Source of the DNA: RGUW01 sp040399325
GTDB taxonomy: Bacteria; Cyanobacteriota; Cyanobacteriia; PCC-6307; Cyanobiaceae
NCBI GenBank assembly: GCA_040399325.1
Contig: JBBASJ010000002.1
Span: forward strand, 42,311 to 106,310
Direction of reading: 5' to 3'
DNA: 64,000 nucleotides
Shown: piece after piece, positions 7,895 to 16,299 of the stretch
Numbering within the stretch: position 1 is the first letter of the stretch
Layout of the letters: every line of letters begins with the position of its first letter
Notes under the pieces: model-generated
The model's input: only the letters and a program-made list of their open reading frames with translations
Told to the model about the DNA's origin: nothing
Databases searched by the model: none
Translations under genes and position numbers: made by a program

Positions 7895-8871
7895 CGATCG
7901 CGACCGGCACCAACCCACGCGTGCTGCAGCTGGGCTTCACCACGGCCGACAGCGATCGCAGCGTCGACTTCTACAGCCGCTACCTCGGCTTCAGCCCGGT
8001 TCAGACCCAGCTCCTCGAGGGCGGTCCCTACGGGACACTGCTGGGCCTGCCCCAGGGGCGATTCAGATTGGTGAGGCTGCGTCTGGGGGAGGAGTGCCTC
8101 GAACTCACCCAGGTTCTCGACCCCGGGCCCGGAAAGCGACCCGGGGAGCCGATTGACGCCGATTCGCGCAGCTGCGACCTGTGGTTCCAGCATCTGTGCC
8201 TGGTCACCAGCGATCTCGATGCCGCCCTGCAACGGCTCCAGCCCGCCCTGGATCGGGGCCTGGCCGCCCCGATCTCTAGGGCACCGCAGACGCTGCCGAA
8301 CTGGAACCGGGCCGCCGCCGGCATCCGGGCCTTCAAGTTCAAGGACCCCGAGGGCCACAATCTGGAACTGCTGCAGTTCCCGGCCGACAAAGGCGACCCC
8401 CGCTGGCACCACGGCGCAGGCCTGCTCGGCATTGACCACAGTGCGATCAGCATCAGCGACAGCGCACGCAGCGCGCGCTTCTATGACGATCTGCTGGGGA
8501 TGCGCCTGGGTGGCGATGGCATCAACAGTGGCCCCACCCAGGACGCCCTCGACAACCTCGAGCAGACCGAGGTGCGCATCACCGCCCATCGCTGCAGCCG
8601 GGGAGCCGGCATCGAATGCCTCGACTACCAGGCCCCCAACCGCGGCCGACCGCGGCCCGCCGACCTCTCGGCGGCCGATCTGGCCCACTGGCAGATCCGT
8701 CTGCAGGTTGACGATCTGGATGCGCTGGTCGAGCGTGTCAAAGCCTTCGGCGGCTCCATCGTTGGAGCAGGTCCGTTGGACCTGGGCGCCCAGCAGCAGG
8801 CCGTCGGTGCCCGTCGGGCCCTGCAGGTCGCCGATCCTGATGGCCACCGTCTGCAACTGGTGGAGGCCTGA
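7891..8871 (+). CDS. VOC-family (glyoxalase/dioxygenase superfamily) protein with two domains
   Basis: 326 residues made of four beta-alpha-beta modules, i.e. two VOC domains. Each pair begins with a typical segment (LGFTTADSDRSVDFYSRYLG; FQHLCLVTSDLDAALQRL; GIDHSAISISDSARSARFY; WQIRLQVDDLDALVERV) and ends with a DP(E/D)GH motif. Ligand-type His and Glu are kept in FQH and NLELLQ; in the last module the usual Glu position reads HRLQLVE. The fold serves glyoxalases, extradiol dioxygenases and isomerases, so the reaction cannot be assigned. It is the last metabolic gene of the RidA-lactonase operon. Confidence 0.85.
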   Translation: MTIATGTNPRVLQLGFTTADSDRSVDFYSRYLGFSPVQTQLLEGGPYGTLLGLPQGRFRLVRLRLGEECLELTQVLDPGPGKRPGEPIDADSRSCDLWFQHLCLVTSDLDAALQRLQPALDRGLAAPISRAPQTLPNWNRAAAGIRAFKFKDPEGHNLELLQFPADKGDPRWHHGAGLLGIDHSAISISDSARSARFYDDLLGMRLGGDGINSGPTQDALDNLEQTEVRITAHRCSRGAGIECLDYQAPNRGRPRPADLSAADLAHWQIRLQVDDLDALVERVKAFGGSIVGAGPLDLGAQQQAVGARRALQVADPDGHRLQLVEA

Positions 8872-8874
8872 TCG

Positions 8875-9990
8875 TTGGGGCTGAGTCGCCTGCTGCTGCC
8901 CCCGCCACGCTGGCGTGTGCTGTTGCTGGCCACCCTGCTGATGTTGTGGCCGCACCAGGGCACCCTGTTCAGCGGCCTGTCGGGGCACCTGCTGCAATTC
9001 GGGCTGAGTGGGTTGGCCCTGGTCCCGCTGGCGATCGTGCTCAGCCAGCTCGTGGAAGAACTGGTCGAGCACCTGGGGGCCAGGCTCGGTGGTCTGGTGA
9101 GTGTGGTGTTCGGCAACGTGGTCGAACTGCTGGTCGCGATCAACGCCCTCAGCAGCGGCCTGTATCCCCTGGTGGTGACGAGCATCGCCGGCTCGGTGGT
9201 GATCAACTGCCTGCTGGTGCTCGGCGTGAGCATCGTGATCGCCACGCGACGGGAGCAATCCGTGGACATCGACCCCCACAGCCGCGATCTGCACACACAG
9301 CAACTGTTGATGAGCGCAATCCTGCTGGCTCTGCCCTCGGTCTTCTACCAGCAGGGTCTGGGATCGGCGCTGCAAGGTAGCAATCAGGCCGATGCCTTCA
9401 GCATCTACTCGGCGTTGGTCGCTGTGATGGGGCTCGCTTACTACGCGTTGGCCTTCATCTCACCCCTGGCGCGCCAGAGCCTGCCGCAACAGCAGCCTGC
9501 CGTTGCCAAGACCGGCAGCCCGCGGCAGTCACTGCCTGCTGTGGTGCTTGCCCTTGCCGCCATCACAGGGCTGATCGCCGTGGTCTCGGACCGACTGGTG
9601 GTGGCCCTCGAGTTGGTGGTCGATGGCTCCCATCTCAACGCGCTGTTCGTGGGGCTGTTTCTCTTGCCCCTGTTCTCCTGCCTGTCTGAGGCTCTTGTGG
9701 CCTTCAGGGCGGCCTCCCGTCAGCAGATGCAGCTGGTCATGACCAGCACGGTTGAATCGAGTCTGCAGCTGCTGTTGTTCGTGCTGCCCCTGCTGGTCTT
9801 GGTGGGCATCCCGATGGGCCGGTACCTGCATCTGAGCCTGCCGCCGGTGGCGTTGGCGGCACTGGCCATCGCGATCGTGATGATCGGGCGTATCACCGAC
9901 AACCGCAACGTCAACTGGTACGAGGGGGTTCAGCTGATCGTGCTGCTCACCGCCATGGCCACGGGTGCCCTGCTGCTGGTGAAGCCCTGA
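8875..9990 (+). CDS. Calcium/proton exchanger of the CaCA (CAX-like) family
   Basis: 371 residues and 10-11 hydrophobic segments. The first alpha repeat carries FGNVVELLVAINAL, the GNxxE signature of cation exchangers. The matching second repeat reads CLSEALVAF: Glu is kept but Gly-Asn is lost; the following SSLQLLLFVLPLLVL is the normal CAX helix. It probably moves Ca2+ or another divalent cation out of the cytoplasm in exchange for protons. The TTG start lies 4 bp after the VOC stop, so it may ride on the same transcript. Its 3' end overlaps the convergent glgX by 61 bp. Confidence 0.85.
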   Translation: MGLSRLLLPPPRWRVLLLATLLMLWPHQGTLFSGLSGHLLQFGLSGLALVPLAIVLSQLVEELVEHLGARLGGLVSVVFGNVVELLVAINALSSGLYPLVVTSIAGSVVINCLLVLGVSIVIATRREQSVDIDPHSRDLHTQQLLMSAILLALPSVFYQQGLGSALQGSNQADAFSIYSALVAVMGLAYYALAFISPLARQSLPQQQPAVAKTGSPRQSLPAVVLALAAITGLIAVVSDRLVVALELVVDGSHLNALFVGLFLLPLFSCLSEALVAFRAASRQQMQLVMTSTVESSLQLLLFVLPLLVLVGIPMGRYLHLSLPPVALAALAIAIVMIGRITDNRNVNWYEGVQLIVLLTAMATGALLLVKP

Positions 9991-12203
9991 TGACCTGCGA
10001 TCAACACCAGCACTGAACGGGGACCGACCAGGGCACAGTCTTCCGTGATGGCCACGGCCCCATCCCAGGGGACCACATCCTCGGGCGCGGGCCGGGAGGT
10101 GTCGATCCAGCGGTGCCAGTTCTCAGCCCCAAAATCAGCTGCCGGCAGCTTGAAGGTCAACGGCTCCCACCAGGCGTTGATCATCAGACAGAGGCGGAAA
10201 CGGTGGCTGCTGCTGGTCAGGGTCATCGCCAGTGACCGGGATTGTTCACTGAGGTCGGGCTCTCCGGGCTGCACACCGTTCCAGGTGATCTGATGGCGAT
10301 GCAGCAGATCAGCCAGGCTGTAGGCGTCGCCGTCAATGACCACATCCCTGCGGTTGCGATAGGCGATCAGCTCTCTGACAAAGCGATGCAGATCGCTGTG
10401 CCGCTCCAGCAGGCCCCAGTCGAGCCAACTGATGGGGTTGTCCTGGCAGTAGGCGTTGTTGTTGCCCCCCTGACTGCGGCAGATCTCATCGCCCATGGCC
10501 AGCATCGGCGTACCCGATGACAGCATCAGCAGCGTCAGAAAATTGCGCATCTGCCGCTGCCGCAGGGCAACGATCTCGGGATCATCGCTGGGGCCTTCAA
10601 CACCGCAGTTCCAACTGGCATTGTCATTGGACCCGTCGCGGTTGGCTTCACCGTTGGCGTCGTTGTGTTTGCCGTTGTAGCTGACCAGGTCTGCCAGGGT
10701 GAAACCGTCATGGCAGGTGATGAAATTGATGCTGGCCTCGGCTTCACGCCGCTTGGGGCCATAGATGTCGGGGCTGCCGATCAGCCGCTGGCTGACCGTC
10801 GCCACCTGCCCAGCATCGCCCTTGAGAAAGCGGCGCACGTCATCACGAAAGCGGCCGTTCCACTCCTGCCAGCGGTCGCCCACGAACGAACCCACCTGAT
10901 ACAGGCCTGCGGCATCCCAGGCTTCGGCGATCAGCTTGGTGCCAGCCAGCACAGGATCGGTGTCAAGGTCCCACAGGATCGGAGGCCGCGGCACGGGATG
11001 GCCCGACTCATCGCGTGCCAGCACCGACGCCAGGTCAAAACGAAAGCCGTCGATATGAAACTGCTGAACCCAGTGGCGCAGGCTGTGGCGGATCAGCCGC
11101 CGCACCACCGGGTTATTGCCGTTGAAGGTGTTGAAACAGCCGGTGACGTCGAGATAACGGCCGGGATCAGCAGGATCCAGCAGGTAGTAGTCGGCATTGG
11201 CCAGGCCGCGATAACTGAACGTGGGACCTGTGGCATCGGCTTCGGCGGTGTGATTGAACACCACATCCAGAATCACCTCGATGCCCGCCCGATGCAGGGC
11301 CTTGACCATGTCGCGAAATTCATCGAGCACCGCCAGGGCATCACCGCCACCGCGCCAGGCACTGCTGTAACCGTGGTGAGGCACCAGAAAGGAAATCGGC
11401 TGGTATCCCCAGTAATTGGGCAGACCTCTGGGAGCATCCTGCGGATCAAACTGAAACACCGGCAGCAATTCGACTGCGGTGACACCCAGATCCTGCAGGT
11501 AGGGGATCTTGGCGATCAGCCCCCTGTAGGTACCGGCCGTCGCCGGATCAAGACCGGCCGACGGGTGGGCGGTGAACCCTTTGACATGCAGCTCGTAGAC
11601 GATGGCCTCACGCACCGGGCGGTTGAGCGGGCGATCGCCCTGCCAGTCGTAGAGGTCAAGGTCGGCGACAACACTCTTGAGCGCCCCTGCCCAGCCATGC
11701 TCGCCGGCGGCCTGACCCTGCTGGCGCCGATAGGACGCAGGCACCGCCACCCCCAAGCCGTAGGGATCGAGCAGGAGCTGTTGCGGGTCACACCACAGGC
11801 CTGCTGAGGGCTGGTTGGGACCGTGCACCCGGTAGCCATAGAGCTGCCCGGCAGCAAGCCCCGCCACCCTCCCGTGCCAGTAGTGACCGGTGCGATGCTC
11901 CTCACCCTGAAGGGGTAGGACGGCTGCCGGCTGGGCATCCTCGAGACGATCGAAGAGCAACAGCTCAACAGCGGCGGCATCGCGCGCATAAAGACTGAAA
12001 TTGACACCGCCCTGCTCGACCGTGGCACCNNNNNNNNNNNNNNNNNNNNNNNNNNNNNNNNNNNNNNNNNNNNNNNNNNNNNNNNNNNNNNNNNNNNNNN
12101 NNNNNNNNNNNNNNNNNNNNNNNNNNNNNACCGTGGCACCGAGCACCGTGGCGCCGAGCGGTGCAGCACACCCGGGTGTCAGCGTGCACAGGGTTGCCGC
12201 CAT
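9930..12203 (-). CDS. glgX: Glycogen debranching enzyme GlgX (interrupted by an assembly gap)
   Basis: Glycogen debranching (isoamylase-type) enzyme that hydrolyses alpha-1,6 branches during glycogen breakdown. The N-terminal carbohydrate-binding domain starts with GATVEQGGVNFSLYA. All four GH13 regions are present: DVVFNHT, GFRFDLASVLA (nucleophile Asp), LIAEAWDAAG (acid Glu) and FITCHDGFTL. The sequence continues to a normal C-terminal beta domain. A run of 100 Ns lies about 30 codons inside the 5' end; both sides read (L)GATV in this frame, so the gene is probably intact and the true number of repeats is unknown. The start is placed at the ATG giving MAATLCTLTPGCAAPLGAT; another ATG lies three codons upstream. 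The 3' end overlaps the exchanger gene. Confidence 0.92.
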   Translation of the reverse strand: MAATLCTLTPGCAAPLGATVLGATXXXXXXXXXXXXXXXXXXXXXXXXXXXXXXXXXXGATVEQGGVNFSLYARDAAAVELLLFDRLEDAQPAAVLPLQGEEHRTGHYWHGRVAGLAAGQLYGYRVHGPNQPSAGLWCDPQQLLLDPYGLGVAVPASYRRQQGQAAGEHGWAGALKSVVADLDLYDWQGDRPLNRPVREAIVYELHVKGFTAHPSAGLDPATAGTYRGLIAKIPYLQDLGVTAVELLPVFQFDPQDAPRGLPNYWGYQPISFLVPHHGYSSAWRGGGDALAVLDEFRDMVKALHRAGIEVILDVVFNHTAEADATGPTFSYRGLANADYYLLDPADPGRYLDVTGCFNTFNGNNPVVRRLIRHSLRHWVQQFHIDGFRFDLASVLARDESGHPVPRPPILWDLDTDPVLAGTKLIAEAWDAAGLYQVGSFVGDRWQEWNGRFRDDVRRFLKGDAGQVATVSQRLIGSPDIYGPKRREAEASINFITCHDGFTLADLVSYNGKHNDANGEANRDGSNDNASWNCGVEGPSDDPEIVALRQRQMRNFLTLLMLSSGTPMLAMGDEICRSQGGNNNAYCQDNPISWLDWGLLERHSDLHRFVRELIAYRNRRDVVIDGDAYSLADLLHRHQITWNGVQPGEPDLSEQSRSLAMTLTSSSHRFRLCLMINAWWEPLTFKLPAADFGAENWHRWIDTSRPAPEDVVPWDGAVAITEDCALVGPRSVLVLIAGHQGFTSSRAPVAMAVSSTIS
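12030..12129. other. Assembly gap of exactly 100 Ns
   Basis: One hundred unknown bases, the conventional placeholder length, so the true size is not given. The last 11 bases before it and the first 11 after it are the same (accgtggcacc), and a tandem repeat continues on the right. The break is therefore most likely caused by the repeat and not by missing genes. Confidence 0.98.
12130..12159. repeat. 15-bp tandem repeat next to the gap, coding for LGATV units in GlgX
   Basis: Two adjacent 15-base units, accgtggcaccgagc and accgtggcgccgagc, differ at one base; a partial copy lies left of the gap at 12019-12029. On the minus strand each unit encodes the pentapeptide LGATV in the GlgX frame. Unit length is a multiple of three, so copy number can vary without frameshift. 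Confidence 0.85.
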
Positions 12204-12270
12204 GGTCAACATGGGTTGTGCCATCTGCTCCGATGATGGCCCGAAAGCGTGCACCCGTCTGCCGATCGCC

Positions 12271-13599
12271 ATGGCTCCTTCATCCACCTCGGTGCCAGAA
12301 CGGCTGCGCGCCGATCTGAAGCAGGTGCTGCAGCTGGCCCTGGTGGGCGTTCTGGTCGGCCTGGCCTGCTGGCCGCTGAATCTGGTCGACCACTGGCAGG
12401 ACCTGCTGCTGCAGCGCCTGCCGGCATTCAACGGTGGTTCCTGGAACCCGGCCCTGGCGATCCAGGCCTGTGTTCCGCTGATCGTGATGCCGGTGTTGCT
12501 GGCACTGCAGGCACGCCCCTGGCGTGAGGGCAGCGGTTCAGGCATCCCCCAGGCGATGCTGAGCGTGGAGACCCCCGAGCAGGCCGCCACGCTGATGTCG
12601 CCGTCGTCGACGGTCAAGCGCCTCAGCCTCTGGTCGATCGCCAGCCTGGCCCTCTTGTCACTGGGCCGGGAGGGGCCTGTGGTGCAGGTGGGGGGAGCGG
12701 TTGCCCAGGCCCTGCGCAGTCGCTGGCCCGGGCTGCTGGCCCGCATCCCCGCGACCAATCTGCTGGCCGTGAGCGCCGGTGCAGGCCTGGCCGGAGGTTT
12801 CAACGCGCCGCTCATGGGTGTGGTCTTTGTTGCCGAAGAGCTGTGCGGCCGATTTGGAGCCCAGCTGATCTGGCCGGCTCTTGTGATCTGCGCAGTCGCG
12901 GCAGAGGTCAGCAACCTGGGCGGGCAGCCCCAGTTCACCCTGGGGCTCGTTCACCTGAACCCCCAGGAGATCGATCAGATCAAGCTGGGTGTGGGGTTGG
13001 GCGTGTGTGCAGGGGCGATGGGAGGCCTGTTTGCCCGGCTGTTGTTCGAAAGCACCCGTCGCCTGATACCCCGTGCCCAGCAACACCCATGGCGCTCAGG
13101 CCTGCTGCTGGGCGGACTGCTCAGCCTGCTGTTGGTGCTCAGTGGCGGCAACAGCGGCGGCGATGGGGAGGCACTGATGGCGTGGATGCTCGCCGACCCG
13201 CTGGGCCACCACGTGAGCGTCGGTGATCTGGTCGGACGCCTTATCGGCCCGTGCCTGAGTCTGGGAGCCGGCATTCCCGGTGGCCTGATCGATCCAGCCC
13301 TCACGATCGGAGCTGTCACCGGCCAATTGATCAGCGATGCGTTGCAGCTGGGCAGCCTGGGTATCGCCATCGGCATGGCAGCCGGATTGGCGGGCGCCAC
13401 CCAACTTCCGGTGATGAGCCTGGTGTTTGCCCTGCACATGGCGGGCGATCAGCAGCTGCTAATCGGAATCATGGTGGCCTCGGTCATCGGCGCCTACACC
13501 GGCCGGCTCTGGATGATGAAACCGATCTATCACGCCCTGACCGATCTGCTGCAGGAGAGGCGAGGGGTCCTTAAGTTGGAACCGAATCAGACCACCTGA
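12271..13599 (+). CDS. ClC-type chloride channel/antiporter
   Basis: About 442 residues. The ClC signatures are in order: GSGIP (Cl- site), GREGPVVQVGG with the gating Glu, and GAGIPGGLIDP in place of the GxFxP helix. FVAEELCGRF keeps the paired Glu that in ClC-ec1 includes the internal proton Glu, which favours a Cl-/H+ antiporter over a channel. The start chosen gives MAPSSTSVPERLR; ATGs at 12202 and 12211 would extend it toward the divergent glgX start. The gene is head-to-head with glgX, so a shared promoter region lies under the gap and repeat. Confidence 0.88.
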   Translation: MAPSSTSVPERLRADLKQVLQLALVGVLVGLACWPLNLVDHWQDLLLQRLPAFNGGSWNPALAIQACVPLIVMPVLLALQARPWREGSGSGIPQAMLSVETPEQAATLMSPSSTVKRLSLWSIASLALLSLGREGPVVQVGGAVAQALRSRWPGLLARIPATNLLAVSAGAGLAGGFNAPLMGVVFVAEELCGRFGAQLIWPALVICAVAAEVSNLGGQPQFTLGLVHLNPQEIDQIKLGVGLGVCAGAMGGLFARLLFESTRRLIPRAQQHPWRSGLLLGGLLSLLLVLSGGNSGGDGEALMAWMLADPLGHHVSVGDLVGRLIGPCLSLGAGIPGGLIDPALTIGAVTGQLISDALQLGSLGIAIGMAAGLAGATQLPVMSLVFALHMAGDQQLLIGIMVASVIGAYTGRLWMMKPIYHALTDLLQERRGVLKLEPNQTT

Positions 13600-13614
13600 G
13601 GTGGCCCCGTCGCG

Positions 13615-14112
13615 ATGCCCATCACGATTGTCGAACTCATCGTGCCAAGCGCGCCATCAACACTCGCCCAGGCTGCGCTGCTGGTGCTGCGGGTGTTCGT
13701 GGGCATCTGCTTCATCCGCCATGGCTGGCCCAAACTGCGCAACCTCAAGACCTGGTCAGAGGCTCTCAAGACACCGGCCTGGCTCTGCTTTCTGTCTGCC
13801 TTCTCGATGTGGGGAGCCGGTATCGCCCTGATTCCAGGCCTGCTGACTCCCCTGGCAGCTCTGGCGATCGCGGGGTCGATGGCCTACGCCATGCTGCTGG
13901 AGATCCGCCTTGGATTTCCATTCATTGCCCCGGATCCCTATCAGATCCCTGAGGGTGATTACGCCGGTCCGATGGGCGTGGGCGAACCCCCCAGCTGGGA
14001 GAAGGCCGCCATGTATGTGGTGATGTGCGGCGTGTTGGCGACCTGTGGCGGTGGTCTGTGGTCACTCGACAACCTGCTGATCGCCGATCTGCTGCAGGCC
14101 ATGACCACCTGA
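13615..14112 (+). CDS. DoxX family membrane protein
   Basis: 165 residues with four hydrophobic segments. VLRVFVGICFIRHGWPKL is the DoxX first-helix signature (RxxxGxxFxxHGxxK), and the LTPLAALAIAGSMAYAM segment is the usual third helix. DoxX proteins are membrane components of redox or stress pathways, and their chemistry is poorly defined. A hydrophilic loop (DPYQIPEGDYAGPMGVGEPP) precedes the last helix. Its stop overlaps the following lipase-like gene as TGATG, so the two are coupled. Confidence 0.85.
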   Translation: MPITIVELIVPSAPSTLAQAALLVLRVFVGICFIRHGWPKLRNLKTWSEALKTPAWLCFLSAFSMWGAGIALIPGLLTPLAALAIAGSMAYAMLLEIRLGFPFIAPDPYQIPEGDYAGPMGVGEPPSWEKAAMYVVMCGVLATCGGGLWSLDNLLIADLLQAMTT

Positions 14113-14732
14113 TGCAGCGTCCGCCGCTGGTCCTGGTGCACGGGCTGTGGGACACCCCACGGTTGTTTGATCGACTGCTGGCCCATCTCGACGGGGCGTT
14201 CCCCCAGGTGCTGGTGCCCCACCTGCCTCACGGGCTGGGACGTGTGCCGATCGAGACCATGGCCCGCTGGCTCAACCACGAGATCAACGGTGCTTTTGGC
14301 GCCCACAGCACGGTCGACATCCTCGGCTTTTCCATGGGCGGGCTGATCAGCCGCTGCTGGATCCAGGAGCACGAAGGTCACAGCCGCACGCGCCGGTTCG
14401 TGTGCGTGGGCAGTCCACAGCGCGGGACCCTTACGGCCCAGCTGGTGCCCCGGCGTTGGTTGCCGAGCATTGCCGACATGAAACTGGGTAGCTCTTTTGT
14501 GCGTCGGCTGGAAAGGGCGCGACAACAACAGCCAGAGCAGCTGGAACAGATCGAATGCCACAGCTTCTACTGCCAGCTTGACCTGATGGTGGTTCCGGCT
14601 TGGCGCGGCGTGCTGCCCGTGGGCTCACGCCGCGCGCTGCCGGTATGGACGCATCCCCAGCTGATCATGCATCCGGTCGCAATCCAAGAAGTGGCAGAGA
14701 CCCTTCTGCAGGATCCGATCAAACGGGGGTGA
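14112..14732 (+). CDS. Lipase/PGAP1-like alpha/beta hydrolase
   Basis: 206 residues starting directly with the LVLVHGLWDTP strand-loop that forms the oxyanion hole, followed by the nucleophile elbow GFSMGG. VWTHPQLIMHP near the end supplies a candidate catalytic His. It belongs to the lipase-like alpha/beta hydrolases common in cyanobacteria; the substrate is unknown. No signal peptide and no membrane segment, so it is cytosolic. ATG overlaps the DoxX stop. Confidence 0.82.
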   Translation: MQRPPLVLVHGLWDTPRLFDRLLAHLDGAFPQVLVPHLPHGLGRVPIETMARWLNHEINGAFGAHSTVDILGFSMGGLISRCWIQEHEGHSRTRRFVCVGSPQRGTLTAQLVPRRWLPSIADMKLGSSFVRRLERARQQQPEQLEQIECHSFYCQLDLMVVPAWRGVLPVGSRRALPVWTHPQLIMHPVAIQEVAETLLQDPIKRG

Positions 14733-14751
14733 TCGCCGACGGGCGAGCGAC

Positions 14752-15318
14752 CTACTGCTTGGGCGCAAGCTCCACGTTTTTCTGATCATCGGCGTCGGCA
14801 CGGGCCTCAATCGCGATGACAGCCTTCTTGGAAACATTGGTCGGCTGATGCCAGACGCCTGGCGGAATAAAGATGAAGTCACCAGCCTTGTTATCGACAA
14901 CAATTTCGCCGTTGAGCCCGATCAGCGTGCGCGACTGTCCTTCCATGATGTAGATGACCGTTTCCGAGCCGTTGTGCCGGTGACGCAGGCCTTTCATTCC
15001 AGGAGGTAGAACGATGCGATTCATCGACAACTGCTTAGAGCTCGCTGAAGCAGTAGAAATACCCCGATAAATCTGAACCTGCTGACGGGTGATGGTTGGG
15101 TTATTGGCTCGAACGGTTGTGACGCCACCACTGTTGGGCACAACGATCACCTGATCGGGAGCGGTCTGCGCGGTCGCCGGATTGACCATGTGAGCGCGCA
15201 ACATCGGGGCTGTGGCCGCACCCGCCAGAGCCACACCCAGGCCAAGCAACAGCGTGGTGGCAGGAGAACGTCTGATCCGAAGGCGACGCAGCATGGAAGA
15301 GGCGATGACAGAGCTCAT
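14752..15318 (-). CDS. Exported cupin-domain protein
   Basis: 188 residues. An Arg-rich N terminus (MLRRLRIRRS) is followed by a hydrophobic stretch and an Ala-rich cleavage region, so it is probably exported. The cupin barrel holds LRHRHNGSETVIYIMEG (His, His and Glu metal ligands) and, in the second motif, GDFIFIPPGVWHQPTN with its His. The metal site therefore looks complete. It is a paralogue of the adjacent cupin: both share GGVTxVR near the barrel start, an RGIS motif and an NR(I/V)VLPPG motif. It is the last gene of a minus-strand group with an exported RidA and amine oxidase. Substrate unknown. Confidence 0.8.
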   Translation of the reverse strand: MSSVIASSMLRRLRIRRSPATTLLLGLGVALAGAATAPMLRAHMVNPATAQTAPDQVIVVPNSGGVTTVRANNPTITRQQVQIYRGISTASASSKQLSMNRIVLPPGMKGLRHRHNGSETVIYIMEGQSRTLIGLNGEIVVDNKAGDFIFIPPGVWHQPTNVSKKAVIAIEARADADDQKNVELAPKQ

Positions 15319-15442
15319 GACAAGGAGAAGTCAAAAGAATGGGGCCTGCAGAATCCTTAACACTCAGTGGCAATGAAATCTGCACAGGGGTCAAACCAGT
15401 CCTGATCAGGCTGAGCTGAACAGGCCTCTCAGCGAGTGGCGC

Positions 15443-15988
15443 CTAAGGAGCAGGCATGAAAAACAGATTACTCCCGGGATTGGCATCGGAGCGGGCTTCA
15501 ACAAGCGTGACATAGTCACCACCTGGATTGGTCCACTGATGCCAGACGTTTCCTGGCACAAACAGGAATTCGCCACTGTTTACAAGCAGCCTCCTCTCAC
15601 CCTTTGCGCCGATCAAGACAGTGAGCGTGCCCTGGGTCACCATCACCATCTTTTCGGAATTCTTGTGCATGTTGCGTGGCCCCCGTGACCCTGGTGGAAG
15701 GACGACGCGATTCAGCGTCATCTGCCGTGCAGCGGTATCAAGCGACGAAATACCGCGAAACTGGCTGAAGCCATCAGCCTGCATCGTGGCGCTCAAAGGC
15801 CGCACAAGCGTGACCCCCCCGGTACCAGGCTCGACTGAGGCCCAAGACTCCCCCGAGCGCGGTGTCGCCGTTGCAGGAGCCTGGGACTGGGCGGATCCAG
15901 CACGGGGCACCGCCAGCAGCAAACAAAACCCCAACGTCAGCGGCGCACCCAGCCCATACAGACGGGACCAAACGAATCGAACCGGCAT
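15443..15988 (-). CDS. Exported cupin-domain protein, paralogue of its neighbour
   Basis: 181 residues with a clear signal peptide (PLTLGFCLLLAVPRAGSA, likely cut after AGSA). The cupin core repeats the pattern of the neighbouring gene (FRGISSLDTAARQMTLNR, VVLPPGSRGPRNMHKNSEK, GEFLFVPGNVWHQWTN) but the first metal motif has one His where the other has two, so metal binding may be weaker or different. A tandem duplication followed by divergence is likely. Base composition is lower in GC than the flanking core genes. Confidence 0.8.
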   Translation of the reverse strand: MPVRFVWSRLYGLGAPLTLGFCLLLAVPRAGSAQSQAPATATPRSGESWASVEPGTGGVTLVRPLSATMQADGFSQFRGISSLDTAARQMTLNRVVLPPGSRGPRNMHKNSEKMVMVTQGTLTVLIGAKGERRLLVNSGEFLFVPGNVWHQWTNPGGDYVTLVEARSDANPGSNLFFMPAP

Positions 15989-16299
15989 TTTTGAATCAGA
16001 AACGCTCCTGCAGCGTTAATAGTAAACCAATCTGAAAACAAGAAGACACATCGTGCCCAAAAATCACAAAATAAAAACATCCCTCGCAGGCACCTCGAGG
16101 TATCAACCGAGCTGAAAAATTTGAACGCATCTCGGTTCGCCCGACAGCGCAAAGCAGCAGAGCCACGATTCCTCGTGCAGAGCCCAAAGTTCTCCCAAGA
16201 TCACAACCTGGTCAAACAACAACAACACAGACATGACAAGGGCGATTCAAACGAGATCAAAGCGCTCAACGCGAATCCAGTTCATGATCAAGACTCATT
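15989..16299. other. Intergenic spacer, AT-rich
   Basis: About 310 bases between the second cupin and the exported RidA gene, noticeably richer in A and T than the window average. Short open frames here have no recognisable product or start context. It may hold the promoter of the two cupin genes, but I see no convincing -35/-10 pair, tRNA or strong hairpin. Confidence 0.6.

Noticed and set aside
7465..9375. 636-codon minus-strand frame opposite the HbpS, VOC and exchanger genes
   Set aside because: Antisense shadow in GC-rich DNA with no recognisable motif; three real genes with clear domains lie on the plus strand.
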